Positions 27,635 through 37,684 of a stretch of 64,000 nucleotides of DNA are shown here, one piece after another. The number at the start of each line of letters is the position of its first letter. The first letter of the stretch is position 1. The position numbers were made by a program, and so were the translations under genes. The notes under the pieces are model-generated. The model searched no databases. It was not told the DNA's origin and was given only the letters and a program-made list of their open reading frames with translations. Source of the stretch: Oscillospiraceae bacterium (lineage in GTDB: Bacteria > Bacillota > Clostridia > Oscillospirales > Acutalibacteraceae); the NCBI GenBank assembly GCA_015066395.1, contig SVOL01000001.1:62001-126000 (forward strand), given 5' to 3'.

Positions 27635-28330
27635 CTACGCAACTTCGCAACTGCCTGACTTACGCACAAGCCTTGACCCTAAAACAATAGAAAAAACCGA
27701 CAGAGTAACTATCGAAACGCCGATAAGTATCGCGCAGTTTCTGAAAAAGGTGATCGGCAAGGCGTTTATTATCTCGTCGGTCGCGGGATCAAACAGCCAA
27801 TTATCCTTGTTCGGAAAAAACACCTTGTGAAAGGCCGTGAAGGCACGTTCAAAATCAGCCGCGGCAAATAAACCTATCACCAAAGGCACGGCAACTGCCG
27901 AAATCCCCGCATAAAACGACGCGTGTCTTTTGCCGAGAGTAAGGCTTTTTACCCGGCCTGACCTTCGCAAAGCCGCTAAGGTCACGACCGTTGCCAATGA
28001 TGCCGAAAATATAATCAGATTAAGATCAAATAACATCTTGCAATCGGCGAAATGGGCCTTCCCCGACCGGGAAAAAGCCATCACACCCGTTGAAAACTCT
28101 TGACCGGGCAGAGTCAGATAATCCAACAGTTCATTAAAAGCGGCCTTTATCTCGGTTTTGCTGTACCCCGTCTGTGCCGCAAGCCCCAACGGTTCAATGT
28201 GGGCATAATAAAACGGTCGGCAGTAGATAGGCAACCCGATCGAAAAGGTGAGAATCAAAAGACACAACGCAATTGAAAACAGTACCGAAAGCGCACTGTC
28301 CAACGCCTCTTTTCCCTTTAATTCCGACAT
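27635..28330 (-). CDS. TIGR01906-type membrane protein
   Basis: Multi-pass; GYSKTEIKAAFNELLDYLTLPGQEFSTGVMAFSRSGKAHFADCK pattern. Confidence 0.75.
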   Translation of the reverse strand: MSELKGKEALDSALSVLFSIALCLLILTFSIGLPIYCRPFYYAHIEPLGLAAQTGYSKTEIKAAFNELLDYLTLPGQEFSTGVMAFSRSGKAHFADCKMLFDLNLIIFSASLATVVTLAALRRSGRVKSLTLGKRHASFYAGISAVAVPLVIGLFAAADFERAFTAFHKVFFPNKDNWLFDPATDEIINALPITFFRNCAILIGVSIVTLSVFSIVLGSRLVRKSGSCEVA

Positions 28331-28334
28331 ATCC

Positions 28335-29084
28335 TCACCTCTTATACCTCGGATAACTCAAGAACTCTGCAAGGTCGCCATTAAAAACATTAACATCAAT
28401 ATACTTTTCTTCACCTTTGTAGCCGTCCAGCGTCTCGCGGTTGGTATACTGCCAGAAAGTCCATTGTCTTCCGTCTGATAAAGAAGGTTCTCCGATAACA
28501 TCTCGTATCCAGATATCATACTCGGCATAATCACCGTCAAGATAAAGTTCATACGACTCCTTGGTGGCGTAAATTATGGGTTTTAAACCGTAATGTTCCT
28601 CCAAAGCATTAAGCATGGCTTTTAACTGCACACCGACATCTGCCCTTGACGGTGGATTCTTTTCTTTATCGCCGTAAAACTCAATGTCAATAACCGGCGG
28701 CAACATCCCGTCAAACGGTATTACCGCATTAATAAAATTTTCAGCCTGCGTTACCCCTGCACTATCAAAACTGAAAAAATGATATGCTCCTACCGACAGT
28801 TCTGTTTTTTGTGCCTGCTCCCAGTTAAACCCGAAATGTCTATCCCGAAAACTGCTTCCCTCTGTGGATTTGATAAAAGCAAAATCAATACCTTGACCCG
28901 ATAGCGTTTTCCAATCAATTTCACCTTGATAGGCCGAAACATCAACACCTCTTACCGGGTATTCTTCCTTAGACGGATTATTAAGCAAAATAACGCCGTT
29001 CCAAAGAAGAACAGCGACCAATACACCCAAAGTAAGCAAAGAACCAAGCAAGATCGACAATACTATTAAAGCCTTCTTTTTCAT
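28335..29084 (-). CDS. GH25 family lysozyme (N-terminally anchored)
   Basis: RGVDVSAYQGEIDWKTLSGQGIDFAFIKSTEGSSFRD...VGAYHFFSFD...PPVIDIEF; WTFWQYTN. Confidence 0.93.
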   Translation of the reverse strand: MKKKALIVLSILLGSLLTLGVLVAVLLWNGVILLNNPSKEEYPVRGVDVSAYQGEIDWKTLSGQGIDFAFIKSTEGSSFRDRHFGFNWEQAQKTELSVGAYHFFSFDSAGVTQAENFINAVIPFDGMLPPVIDIEFYGDKEKNPPSRADVGVQLKAMLNALEEHYGLKPIIYATKESYELYLDGDYAEYDIWIRDVIGEPSLSDGRQWTFWQYTNRETLDGYKGEEKYIDVNVFNGDLAEFLSYPRYKR

Positions 29085-29288
29085 AAGATCACCTTCGCAT
29101 CTCACGCAAAATCCTTTGTAATTCCAACTGAGTCTTTGATGAAAACCAAAATCTTTATAATTATAATACCACCTTATACACGCTCTTTCAAGTTTCATTT
29201 CTTAGCTTCTCCAGTATTTGGAGTATTCCCGAACAGTAAGTTATGTGTTAAAATTTACGTGCACATTAGCACGAATTGAGGTGAAAGA

Positions 29289-30275
29289 ATGAAAAAGAAA
29301 TTTATGTGTATTTTATCGGTCTTATTGGTTTTGTGTTTTGTGATAACTCCTGCAACGCCAAAAGCCGCGACAGTAGATTCTAAAGCCACCGCAACCTCTA
29401 AAGCCGGAATGGTCACTATCGGCAGCGGTTGGATCAACGTGCGTAAAGAAGCTTCTACTTCCTCCTCCATTTTGAAGACTCTTGGCAACGGACGTTACCT
29501 CACCCTTATATCCCTTTCGGGTGACTGGTGGCGGGTCGAATACCAAAAAGATGAATACGGCTACTGCCATAAAAATTATATAACCGTTGTGTCTAAGGAC
29601 GTTAAAACTGTCAACGCTTCGACGCTTAACATACGGGAAAATGCAGGCACCGGATACTCAATAATCGGCACTCTCAAAAAAGGCGACATTGTTATTGTGA
29701 TTTCAACCTCTAACGGTTGGAGCAGAGTGCTTCACAGCGGAAACAAAGTCGGATTTGTGAGTTCAAAGTACCTTAGCAATACCGATACACCGTCAACCAA
29801 CTATAAGGCAATATCCCTTAATGTGCCGAGCTTCAAACAAACCGACAGCCGTTGGGCGAATGTGAAGATCGGAAGTTCCGGTAAAACGATCTCCAAAATA
29901 GGCTGTGCCACGACCGCGATCGCTATGATGGAGTCCTACAGAACGGGTACAACTATCTATCCCGATGCGATGTCGAAGAAGCTGAAGTACACCTCTTCGG
30001 GCAGCGTTTACTGGCCGAGCAATTATACGAGTGTCACAAGCAGTTCCAATTACCTTAGTAAGATCTACACTCAACTCCAAAACGGTAAACCAGTTTTATT
30101 CGGTGCCAAGAACTCCTACGGTTCACAGCACTGGGTAGTCGTCACGGGTTATAAGGGCGGAGATGTCCTTTCGGCATCCAATTTCACAGTAAACGACCCC
30201 GGTTCTAAAACACGGGTGACTCTGCAGCAGTTTTTAAATGCATATCCAAAGTTTTACAAGTATTTTTACTATTAA
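29289..30275 (+). CDS. Secreted SH3b-repeat protein with C39-like peptidase domain
   Basis: Signal peptide; two SH3b units (INVRKEASTSSSILKTL, LNIRENAGTGYSIIGTLKKG); PSFKQTDSRWANVKIG..IGCATTAIAMM ... QHWVVVTGY. Confidence 0.85.
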   Translation: MKKKFMCILSVLLVLCFVITPATPKAATVDSKATATSKAGMVTIGSGWINVRKEASTSSSILKTLGNGRYLTLISLSGDWWRVEYQKDEYGYCHKNYITVVSKDVKTVNASTLNIRENAGTGYSIIGTLKKGDIVIVISTSNGWSRVLHSGNKVGFVSSKYLSNTDTPSTNYKAISLNVPSFKQTDSRWANVKIGSSGKTISKIGCATTAIAMMESYRTGTTIYPDAMSKKLKYTSSGSVYWPSNYTSVTSSSNYLSKIYTQLQNGKPVLFGAKNSYGSQHWVVVTGYKGGDVLSASNFTVNDPGSKTRVTLQQFLNAYPKFYKYFYY

Positions 30276-30293
30276 ACATTTTAATTTACAGTC

Positions 30294-30325
30294 AAAAACG
30301 GCTCACCATTCGGTGAGCCGTTTTT
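30294..30325. terminator. Bidirectional terminator
   Basis: aaaaacggctcaccattcggtgagccgtttttctattttt. Confidence 0.85.
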
Positions 30326-32323
30326 CTATTTTTTCTTAAACACTATTGCGGTGCGGTTAGGCAGATAGCAGTTAAAGCCTTTCCAATCTGCGGGAGTCGT
30401 CTCGGCTTTGTATTTAACAGCCGTATCGACCCGTGAATGACCGCCAAAAATACCGTCATCACTCGACAGCACAACGCTGTACTCACCCTCTTCACCTGTC
30501 GGAACGAAATACCCGTCAAACGATTTCCACGGATGGAAGTTGAACGCAAAGACATAGTCGCCTTTGGAGTAAATAAGTATCTTGTCATCCTGATGCATCC
30601 AGCGATTGATGGGTTTTAACTCCATAAGATCATTTTCTTTAAGAAGCTTCACCATCGCCTTATCAAACTCATTGAGCTCACAGAACCGAAGGTCCTTGTT
30701 ATCAACAAGACTCCACTGCCTGCGGCAATAATGGTAGTTCCAACCGTTACCCTCACGCGGGAAGTCTATCCACTCGGGATGTCCGAACTCATTACCCATA
30801 AAATTGAGATAGCCTTCGCCTGCCAAAGATGCCGTGACAAGCCGTATCATCTTGTGAAGTGCTATTCCGCGGTCAATAACAAGGCTCGGATCAAACTTGT
30901 TCATGTGCCAATACATATCGGCATCGCAAAGGCGGAACATAATGGTCTTATCGCCCACTAAAGCCTGATCGTGTGATTCGCAGTAACCGATGTTCTTCTC
31001 CTCGGGTCTGCGACCGACAAGCTCATACCAGAGCTTCATTATATCCCAATTTTCATCAGTACTTTCTTTAAGCGTTTTTATCCAAAGATCCGGCACACCC
31101 ATCGAAAGACGGTAATCAAAGCCTAAACCGTAATCTTTAAGCGGCAAACACATACCGGGCATTCCCGACATATCCTCAGCAATCGTGAGGGCATTGGGGT
31201 TTAACTCATGCACCAACTCGTTGGCTAACTGCAGGTATGTGACCGCCTCAATATCGGTATTCATCGAAAAGTACATATCATAGCTTGTAAAAGCACTTCC
31301 AAGACCGTGGTCGTGGTAAAGCATAGAGGTCACACCGTCAAAACGGAAACCGTCAAAATGGAAGGTCTCCATCCAATATTTAAGATTGGATAAAAGGAAA
31401 TGCAAAACTTCGTTTTTGCCGTAGTTAAAAAGCTTTGTTCCCCAGGCAGAATGATCTCCCTTTCCACCTGCGTGGAAGAACTGATAAACCGTTCCATCAA
31501 ACTCGTTAAGTCCTTCGTTAGTGTTTTTAACGGCGTGAGAATGAACGACATCAAGCAACACCGCTATGCCCATTTCGTGAGCGGCATTGATAAGTTCTTT
31601 TAAGTCCCGGCTTGTACCGTACCTTGAACTCGCGGCAAAAAAGTTAGAAACCTGATAGCCAAAAGAGCCGTAATAAGGATGCTCCATAATAGCCATTATC
31701 TGAATGGTGTTGTAGCCCAACTCCTTTATTCTGGGCAAAACATTCTCGCGGAAATAGGAATAGGTCGCGATGGCGCCTTCTTCACTCGACATACCGATAT
31801 GACACTCATAGATGAACGGTACTTTTTCAGGCTTAAAGCCCTCGTCGGTCCACGGGAATTCGGCAAAAGTGTCTTCAATTTCAGCACACCAAAGGTAGGT
31901 CACCGGATCCTGCACAACACGTGTGGCATAAAGCGGAATGCGACGCAGATACTCACCGTTGTGAACAACAACAGCCTGTACCTTGTCCCCCGGTTTTAAG
32001 GTGTTACGACCTGCGATCTCGACCTCAAATACACCGTCAGGAAGGCGTGTCATCGGACAGGCTTCAACGTCCCAACCGTTAAAATCTCCGGTCAGATACA
32101 TCCTCTCTGCGGCAGGTGCCCACTCTCTGTATACCCAACCGCTGCGCGTACGGTGAAAACCAAAATACTTATGCCCGTTCGCAACTGTTTTAAGACTTCT
32201 TGCAGAGCCCAAAAGCTCGCGACGCTTGGTCTCGTAAAGATCGCGTCTTAACTCGAGATCTCCCTCAAACGGTTCGAGATACGGGTCAATTTCAAATATC
32301 CTTTTTTTAGTGCGTTTTGCCAT
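30326..32323 (-). CDS. glgB: 1,4-alpha-glucan branching enzyme-like GH13 protein
   Basis: CBM48 region YREWAPAAERMYLTGDFNGWD; YNTIQIMAIMEHPYYGSFGYQVSNFFAASSRYGT; FRFDGVTSMLYHDHG; GNEFGHPEWIDFPREGN. Confidence 0.9.
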   Translation of the reverse strand: MAKRTKKRIFEIDPYLEPFEGDLELRRDLYETKRRELLGSARSLKTVANGHKYFGFHRTRSGWVYREWAPAAERMYLTGDFNGWDVEACPMTRLPDGVFEVEIAGRNTLKPGDKVQAVVVHNGEYLRRIPLYATRVVQDPVTYLWCAEIEDTFAEFPWTDEGFKPEKVPFIYECHIGMSSEEGAIATYSYFRENVLPRIKELGYNTIQIMAIMEHPYYGSFGYQVSNFFAASSRYGTSRDLKELINAAHEMGIAVLLDVVHSHAVKNTNEGLNEFDGTVYQFFHAGGKGDHSAWGTKLFNYGKNEVLHFLLSNLKYWMETFHFDGFRFDGVTSMLYHDHGLGSAFTSYDMYFSMNTDIEAVTYLQLANELVHELNPNALTIAEDMSGMPGMCLPLKDYGLGFDYRLSMGVPDLWIKTLKESTDENWDIMKLWYELVGRRPEEKNIGYCESHDQALVGDKTIMFRLCDADMYWHMNKFDPSLVIDRGIALHKMIRLVTASLAGEGYLNFMGNEFGHPEWIDFPREGNGWNYHYCRRQWSLVDNKDLRFCELNEFDKAMVKLLKENDLMELKPINRWMHQDDKILIYSKGDYVFAFNFHPWKSFDGYFVPTGEEGEYSVVLSSDDGIFGGHSRVDTAVKYKAETTPADWKGFNCYLPNRTAIVFKKK

Positions 32324-32511
32324 AGTAACCCTCTTTTCACGCATACTGCAATTTTATTATATTGCAAATCTTTTGAGAAAACAATAAAAATTTGTAATTT
32401 AAAATTAAAATAACCCAAGTATAAAGCCTCACACAACGAAAATAAAACTTTTTGTTGAATACCGCGTACATTCGTGATAAAATATTCGTTAAAGTAAGGG
32501 TGTGAGAAATT

Positions 32512-33384
32512 ATGAAACTGACCGAAATTTTAAACGGTGAAAAGCTGTCGTTGTCCTTCGAGGTGTTTCCTCCGAAAACTGACTCCGGTTTCGACAGCGT
32601 TAAAGCAGCCACCGAAGAGATCGCAAAACTAAAGCCTTCTTTTATGAGTGTTACATACGGCGCAGGCGGCGGAACCAGCCGTTATACCTTAGATATTGCC
32701 AAAAACATCAAGGCTCAGCACGGCGTGCCGACTGTAGCACACTTGACCTGCGTATCGTCGACCAAGGAGACCGTTTTAGCAAAAATAGAAGAAATGAAAG
32801 CGGCAGGAATAGAAAACATAATGGCTCTCCGCGGTGATCTGACCCCCGAAATGGAACAGCAAGACCGCAAAAACTGGGCATACCGTCACGCGACCGATCT
32901 GATACGCGATATAAAGGAGCACGGCGATTTTTGTATCGGCGGTGCCTGCTATCCCGAGATCCATCCCGAAAGTGATAATCAAAAGGACGATATAAAATTC
33001 TTGAAGGCCAAGGTCGAAGCGGGCTGTTCCTTCCTCACCACGCAGATGTTTTTTGACAACAACCTGCTCTATAATTTCCTTTATAAGATACGTGAAGCCG
33101 GTATAACAGTACCTATAATTCCCGGCATTATGCCGATTACCAACGGCAACCAGATCGAACGGGCAATAAAGCTGTCGGGTTCATTTGTTCCCCAACGATT
33201 TAAGAGTCTTGTTGACAAATTTGGCTCTTCGCCCGACGCTATGAAGCAAGCAGGCATAGCCTATGCGACCGACCAGATAATCGATCTTTTTGCCAACGGC
33301 ATCACAAATGTTCACGTCTATTCGATGAACAAACCCGACGTCGCGGCAAAAATAAGCGCCAATCTGTCGGATATTTTGGGTTAA
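32512..33384 (+). CDS. metF: Methylenetetrahydrofolate reductase
   Basis: LSFEVFPPKTDSGFDSV, SVTYGAGGG, HLTCVSS, LRGD, FLTTQMFFD, PGIMPITN. Confidence 0.95.
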   Translation: MKLTEILNGEKLSLSFEVFPPKTDSGFDSVKAATEEIAKLKPSFMSVTYGAGGGTSRYTLDIAKNIKAQHGVPTVAHLTCVSSTKETVLAKIEEMKAAGIENIMALRGDLTPEMEQQDRKNWAYRHATDLIRDIKEHGDFCIGGACYPEIHPESDNQKDDIKFLKAKVEAGCSFLTTQMFFDNNLLYNFLYKIREAGITVPIIPGIMPITNGNQIERAIKLSGSFVPQRFKSLVDKFGSSPDAMKQAGIAYATDQIIDLFANGITNVHVYSMNKPDVAAKISANLSDILG

Positions 33385-33386
33385 TT

Positions 33387-33974
33387 ATGGAAACTGTGAT
33401 CAACTCTCTTGTATACACAGCACCGCCTGTAAACCGCAAGGAGATCTTAAGATATTTAAATGCAGAGTGTGAAACGGAAGAACTTAAAACCTTGATCGAC
33501 GAGACCTTAAAAGAGGTCGAATCGGTTTTGAGCTACAAGGTCTGCTACGGTGAATTTGCGGTCACGGCCAGCGGAAACAGCATTGATTTTAAGGTTTGTC
33601 GAGCGACTTCATCCGACCTTGCAAAAAATCTTTGCAAGGCTAAAAAGGCCGTCATATTTGCCGCAACCATCGGTGTCAAATTTGACATTTTAGCGACCAG
33701 ATACGCTAAGATGTCCCCTGCCAAAGCTCTGGTTTTGCAAGCCATAGGCAACGAACGGATAGAGAGCCTTTGCGATACCTTTAACCGCGATATAACAGCA
33801 AAATACACATCTACAAAACCACGCTTCAGCCCGGGCTACGGAGATCTCGATTTGAAAATGCAGCGCGATATATTTAAAGTTTTAGACTGTAGCCGCAGGA
33901 TCGGACTGACCTTAAACGAAAGTCTCCTGATGTCACCGCAAAAATCGGTCACGGCGATCATCGGAATTTGTTAA
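33387..33974 (+). CDS. Vitamin B12-dependent methionine synthase activation-domain protein (split from MetH)
   Basis: RFSPGYGDLDLKMQRDIFKVLDCSRRIGLTLNESLLMSPQKSVTAIIGI. Confidence 0.85.
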   Translation: METVINSLVYTAPPVNRKEILRYLNAECETEELKTLIDETLKEVESVLSYKVCYGEFAVTASGNSIDFKVCRATSSDLAKNLCKAKKAVIFAATIGVKFDILATRYAKMSPAKALVLQAIGNERIESLCDTFNRDITAKYTSTKPRFSPGYGDLDLKMQRDIFKVLDCSRRIGLTLNESLLMSPQKSVTAIIGIC

Positions 33975-33985
33975 CGGGAGAAATT

Positions 33986-36379
33986 ATGAAAATAACAGAC
34001 TATTTAAAGAACCATCTTCTCTACCTTGACGGCGGAATGGGTACTCTTTTGCAGGAAAAAGGACTAAGACCCGGCGAATATCCCGAGCTTTGGAACCTAA
34101 GCCACCCCGAGGAGATCGTCGCCATTCATAAAAGCTATTTTGATGCCGGTAGTAATGTTGTCAACACCAATACTTTTGGTGCGAATATTTTAAAATTCTC
34201 CGAAGAAGAGTTGGAAAACATAATAAAATCGGCTGTTGCAAATGCAAAAAAAGCATCGGATGTCAGCACATCTCCGGACGAAAAGTGGATCGCGCTCGAT
34301 ATCGGTCCTACAGGCAGAATGCTCAAACCTTTGGGCGATCTTGACTTTGAAGATGCAGTAAATGTTTTCAAAAAAACCATTGCATTGGGTGCCAAATACG
34401 GTGCAGATCTTATATTTATCGAGACGATGAATGACTCTTACGAAACCAAAGCCGCGGTTTTAGCCGCAAAAGAGACCTGCTCGTTGCCTGTCTTTGTTTC
34501 CAACGCCTATTCGGAAGACGGAAAATTGATGACCGGTGCCGATCCGTCCGCAATGGTCGCAATGTTAGAGGGTCTCAAAGTCGATGCTGTCGGTGTCAAC
34601 TGCTCTTTGGGCCCCAAAGCGCTTTTCGGTGTTGTTGAAAAATACTTAAAATTTGCCTCGGTGCCCGTGATTTTAAAGCCTAACGCAGGTCTACCGAGAT
34701 CGGTGGATGGCAAAACGGTCTTCGACCTCAAGCCAAACGAATTCGCCGAAGATGTTGCCGCAATGTGCCAAAAAGGTGTGCTCATTGTCGGCGGATGCTG
34801 CGGAACGACGCCCGAGCATATAAAGGCTCTTTATAACAAAACAAAGGATCTCACCCCAAAACCCGCAGAGCAAAAGCATCACACCCTTGTTTCTTCGTAC
34901 ACCCACGCTGTGGAATTCGGCGAAAAGCCAATACTTATCGGTGAGCGTATAAACCCCACGGGTAAAAAGCGTTTTAAAGAAGCACTCCGTGCCAACGATA
35001 TTGATTATATTTTAAACGAGGGCATCGCGCAGTCTGACAGAGGCGTTGATATCCTTGATGTTAACGTAGGTCTCCCCGAAATAGACGAAGTCAAAATGAT
35101 GACCGAGGCGGTTTGCGAACTGCAGTCGGTCACAGACCTGCCGTTGCAGATCGACACATCTGACACAATAGCAATGGAGTCGGCACTTCGCCGTTACAAC
35201 GGCAAGGCTATGATAAACTCGGTCAACGGTAAGGCTGAAAATATGCACGCCGTGTTCCCGCTGGCCCGAAAGTACGGCGGTTTGATAGTAGCATTGACTT
35301 TAGACGAAAACGGAATCCCCGAAAAGGCGGAAGACCGTCTTAAGATCGCCGAAAACATCCTTAAAGTGGCCGACGAATACGGAATAGACAAAAAGGATAT
35401 CATTTTCGACCCGCTGGCAATGACCGTCAGTGCCGACCGTAACGCAGGTTTAGAAACATTGAAAGCGGTCGAGCTCATTACAACAAATCTTCATTGCAAG
35501 ACCTCTTTGGGTGTTTCAAACGTATCGTTCGGACTGCCGCAGAGGGATGTTATAACCGCTTCCTTTTTCACGCAGAGCCTCTCAAAGGGTCTGTCGGCCG
35601 CGATCATGAACCCCTACTCCGACGAGATGATGAAGGCTTATCACGCCTACTGTGCCTTGAACGGGCTAGATGAAAACTGCCGACAGTATATTGAGTTTGC
35701 CGAAAACCTGCCGACGGCCACCGCCGTTGCAACCGCGACGGGCAAGCATCCAAACGACAGCAAGAAAGGCTCAGAACTGCAGACGGCAATCATAAAAGGT
35801 TTAAAGGATCAGTCAGCCGTAATCACCGCCGAGTTGTTGGCGACTGTTGATCCTTTAAAAATCGTGCAGGATGAGATAATCCCCGCACTCGATGAAGTAG
35901 GTCTTGGTTTTGAAAACAAAACAGTCTATCTGCCGGGACTTTTGATGAGTGCTGAAGCCGCAAAAGCCGCGTTCGAAAAGATCAAAGCCGCAGTTAAGAC
36001 CGACAACGCCCATTCTAAAGCCACGGTCGTGCTGGCAACCGTCAAGGGTGATATCCACGATATCGGCAAGAATATAGTAAAACTTCTGCTCGAGAATTAC
36101 GGATATAATGTAGTCGATCTTGGCAAGGATGTCGATCCGCAGGTGATAGTCGAAAAGACAGTAGAACTGCACGCTCCATTGGTGGGACTCAGTGCATTAA
36201 TGACTACTACCGTACCCGCTATGGAAGAGACGATAAAACTCTTGAAGACAGCCGCACCGTGGTGTAAAACGATTGTCGGCGGTGCAGTTTTAACCGCGTC
36301 TTACGCCGAGATGATCGGTGCCGACCGCTACGCCAAGGACGCAATGGAAACCGTGCGGTATGCCGAAAATATGAAATAA
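33986..36379 (+). CDS. metH: Cobalamin-dependent methionine synthase (no C-terminal activation domain)
   Basis: LYLDGGMGTLLQEKGL; VGGCCGTTPEHI; GERINPTGKKRFKEAL; DIHDIGKNIVKLLLENYGYNVVDLGKDV. Confidence 0.95.
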   Translation: MKITDYLKNHLLYLDGGMGTLLQEKGLRPGEYPELWNLSHPEEIVAIHKSYFDAGSNVVNTNTFGANILKFSEEELENIIKSAVANAKKASDVSTSPDEKWIALDIGPTGRMLKPLGDLDFEDAVNVFKKTIALGAKYGADLIFIETMNDSYETKAAVLAAKETCSLPVFVSNAYSEDGKLMTGADPSAMVAMLEGLKVDAVGVNCSLGPKALFGVVEKYLKFASVPVILKPNAGLPRSVDGKTVFDLKPNEFAEDVAAMCQKGVLIVGGCCGTTPEHIKALYNKTKDLTPKPAEQKHHTLVSSYTHAVEFGEKPILIGERINPTGKKRFKEALRANDIDYILNEGIAQSDRGVDILDVNVGLPEIDEVKMMTEAVCELQSVTDLPLQIDTSDTIAMESALRRYNGKAMINSVNGKAENMHAVFPLARKYGGLIVALTLDENGIPEKAEDRLKIAENILKVADEYGIDKKDIIFDPLAMTVSADRNAGLETLKAVELITTNLHCKTSLGVSNVSFGLPQRDVITASFFTQSLSKGLSAAIMNPYSDEMMKAYHAYCALNGLDENCRQYIEFAENLPTATAVATATGKHPNDSKKGSELQTAIIKGLKDQSAVITAELLATVDPLKIVQDEIIPALDEVGLGFENKTVYLPGLLMSAEAAKAAFEKIKAAVKTDNAHSKATVVLATVKGDIHDIGKNIVKLLLENYGYNVVDLGKDVDPQVIVEKTVELHAPLVGLSALMTTTVPAMEETIKLLKTAAPWCKTIVGGAVLTASYAEMIGADRYAKDAMETVRYAENMK

Positions 36380-36380
36380 T

Positions 36381-36416
36381 AAAAAGACAGGTTTCAACGA
36401 AACCTGTCTTTTTATT
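36381..36416. terminator. Terminator after metH
   Basis: aaaaagacaggttt caac gaaacctgtctttttatt. Confidence 0.9.
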
Positions 36417-36590
36417 ATGCCGTGAATACTGCCAACTATGATATGTCATTGCATACGCTTTGGATAAAAACTGTCCGCGTATCGGACTCCTTGTACGCTT
36501 TTCACTCTTTTATCTGTCCACTAATCTTGACAAGTTTCGAAAATAAGTGAAAAGTAAAATCGACAAGGCTCTAAAGAACCCTGCCGATTT

Positions 36591-36666
36591 TGGTGGAGAT
36601 GAGGAGGATCGAACTCCCGACCTTACGGATGCGAACCGTACGCTCTCCCAGCTGAGCTACACCCCC
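36591..36666 (-). tRNA. tRNA-Ala(CGC)
   Basis: Minus strand GGGGGTGTAGCTCAGCTGGGAGAGCGTACGGTTCGCATCCGTAAGGTCGGGAGTTCGATCCTCCTCATCTCCACCA; full cloverleaf, anticodon loop TTCGCAT, encoded CCA. Confidence 0.95.
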
Positions 36667-36693
36667 GAAAAGGCGGCAAATGCCGCCGCAAAT

Positions 36694-37314
36694 TCAGATT
36701 TTTCTCTTTCGCTTGATTTTAATACCCGACCAAAGCCCAATAATAATCTGTGCAGGAACGCCTACAAAAAACAGCAACCACGGGTATATATCAAAATTCG
36801 CGGCTGTTAAGAATATCGCCGCCAGCGTCGACCAAAGCAAAAATGAAATGATCGCAAAATTGAACCGTTTGTTAAACCACAACGTATTAAAAACCAGCCA
36901 GACAATGCTTGATGCGGGCACGGCATAGACAAATGCCAGCCACATTCCGTCAATATCTTTGAAAAACAGCCCGAGGTTTGAGAACACCAACGTAGCCACG
37001 AGCCAAACCAACACAATGCTGATGCCGGTGATCATTATTCGGTTTCGGCGTTCACGGCGGCTGACCTTTTTGATGACATCATGCTCATCGCTATGATCCT
37101 CAGTCAGCAAATAGTCGACCTTGACCGAAAACAGATCGGCAATGCTCTTCAAGACCGAAACATCGGGTATCGACTCCCCACGCTCCCACTTGGAAACAGC
37201 CTTATCGGAATAATTAAGCTTCTCCGCTAACTCTGCCTGAGTCAGATTATTCGATTTTCTCAAATCAACAATATTCTTGGCTATTATGCCTTTAAGCTCA
37301 TCCACCGACGCCAC
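36694..37314 (-). CDS. XRE-family helix-turn-helix regulator with C-terminal TM segments
   Basis: IVDLRKSNNLTQAELAEKLNYSDKAVSKWERGESIPDVSVLKSIADLFSVKVDYLL, followed by 4 hydrophobic segments. Confidence 0.9.
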   Translation of the reverse strand: MASVDELKGIIAKNIVDLRKSNNLTQAELAEKLNYSDKAVSKWERGESIPDVSVLKSIADLFSVKVDYLLTEDHSDEHDVIKKVSRRERRNRIMITGISIVLVWLVATLVFSNLGLFFKDIDGMWLAFVYAVPASSIVWLVFNTLWFNKRFNFAIISFLLWSTLAAIFLTAANFDIYPWLLFFVGVPAQIIIGLWSGIKIKRKRKI

Positions 37315-37410
37315 CTCTTTTCTCCATCGCCGCATGGCGAAATAATATATGCCTGCCTTAAAAGCTGCAAAACCATTCGCCGCTCCGCTACGCAATATTT
37401 TTAATTCTCA

Positions 37411-37486
37411 GGTTTCACGGGAAAATCTCCGATTTTCAAAAACGCCTGCGGCGTTCCGGCGGTTTCTTTACCGCCGCCGTGAAACC
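37411..37486. repeat. Nested palindromic element folding as a four-way junction
   Basis: Outer 10-bp stem ggtttcacgg/ccgtgaaacc enclosing hairpins gaaaatc-tcc-gattttc, aacgcc-tgc-ggcgtt, cggcggt-ttcttt-accgccg. Confidence 0.85.
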
Positions 37487-37684
37487 AGTATATCACATAA
37501 ATTTCGCAATTTCAATAGCTTTTTTCAACAATTCTACCCGCAGTAGAGCAGTAGAATTGCAACTCTACTGGGCCAAACCCGACCTCGCTACCGCAAAATC
37601 ACAACAGTTTAGTGACTATCGCGGCACCTGGGTGTATTATATTACCGGACACATAATTGCAAATACTTTTGGAGGCATTTAATA

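Noticed and set aside
36547-36810. 87-aa plus-strand ORF containing EEDRTPDLTDANRTLSQLSYTPE
   Set aside because: Translation of the antisense of tRNA-Ala(CGC); a well-known spurious ORF pattern.
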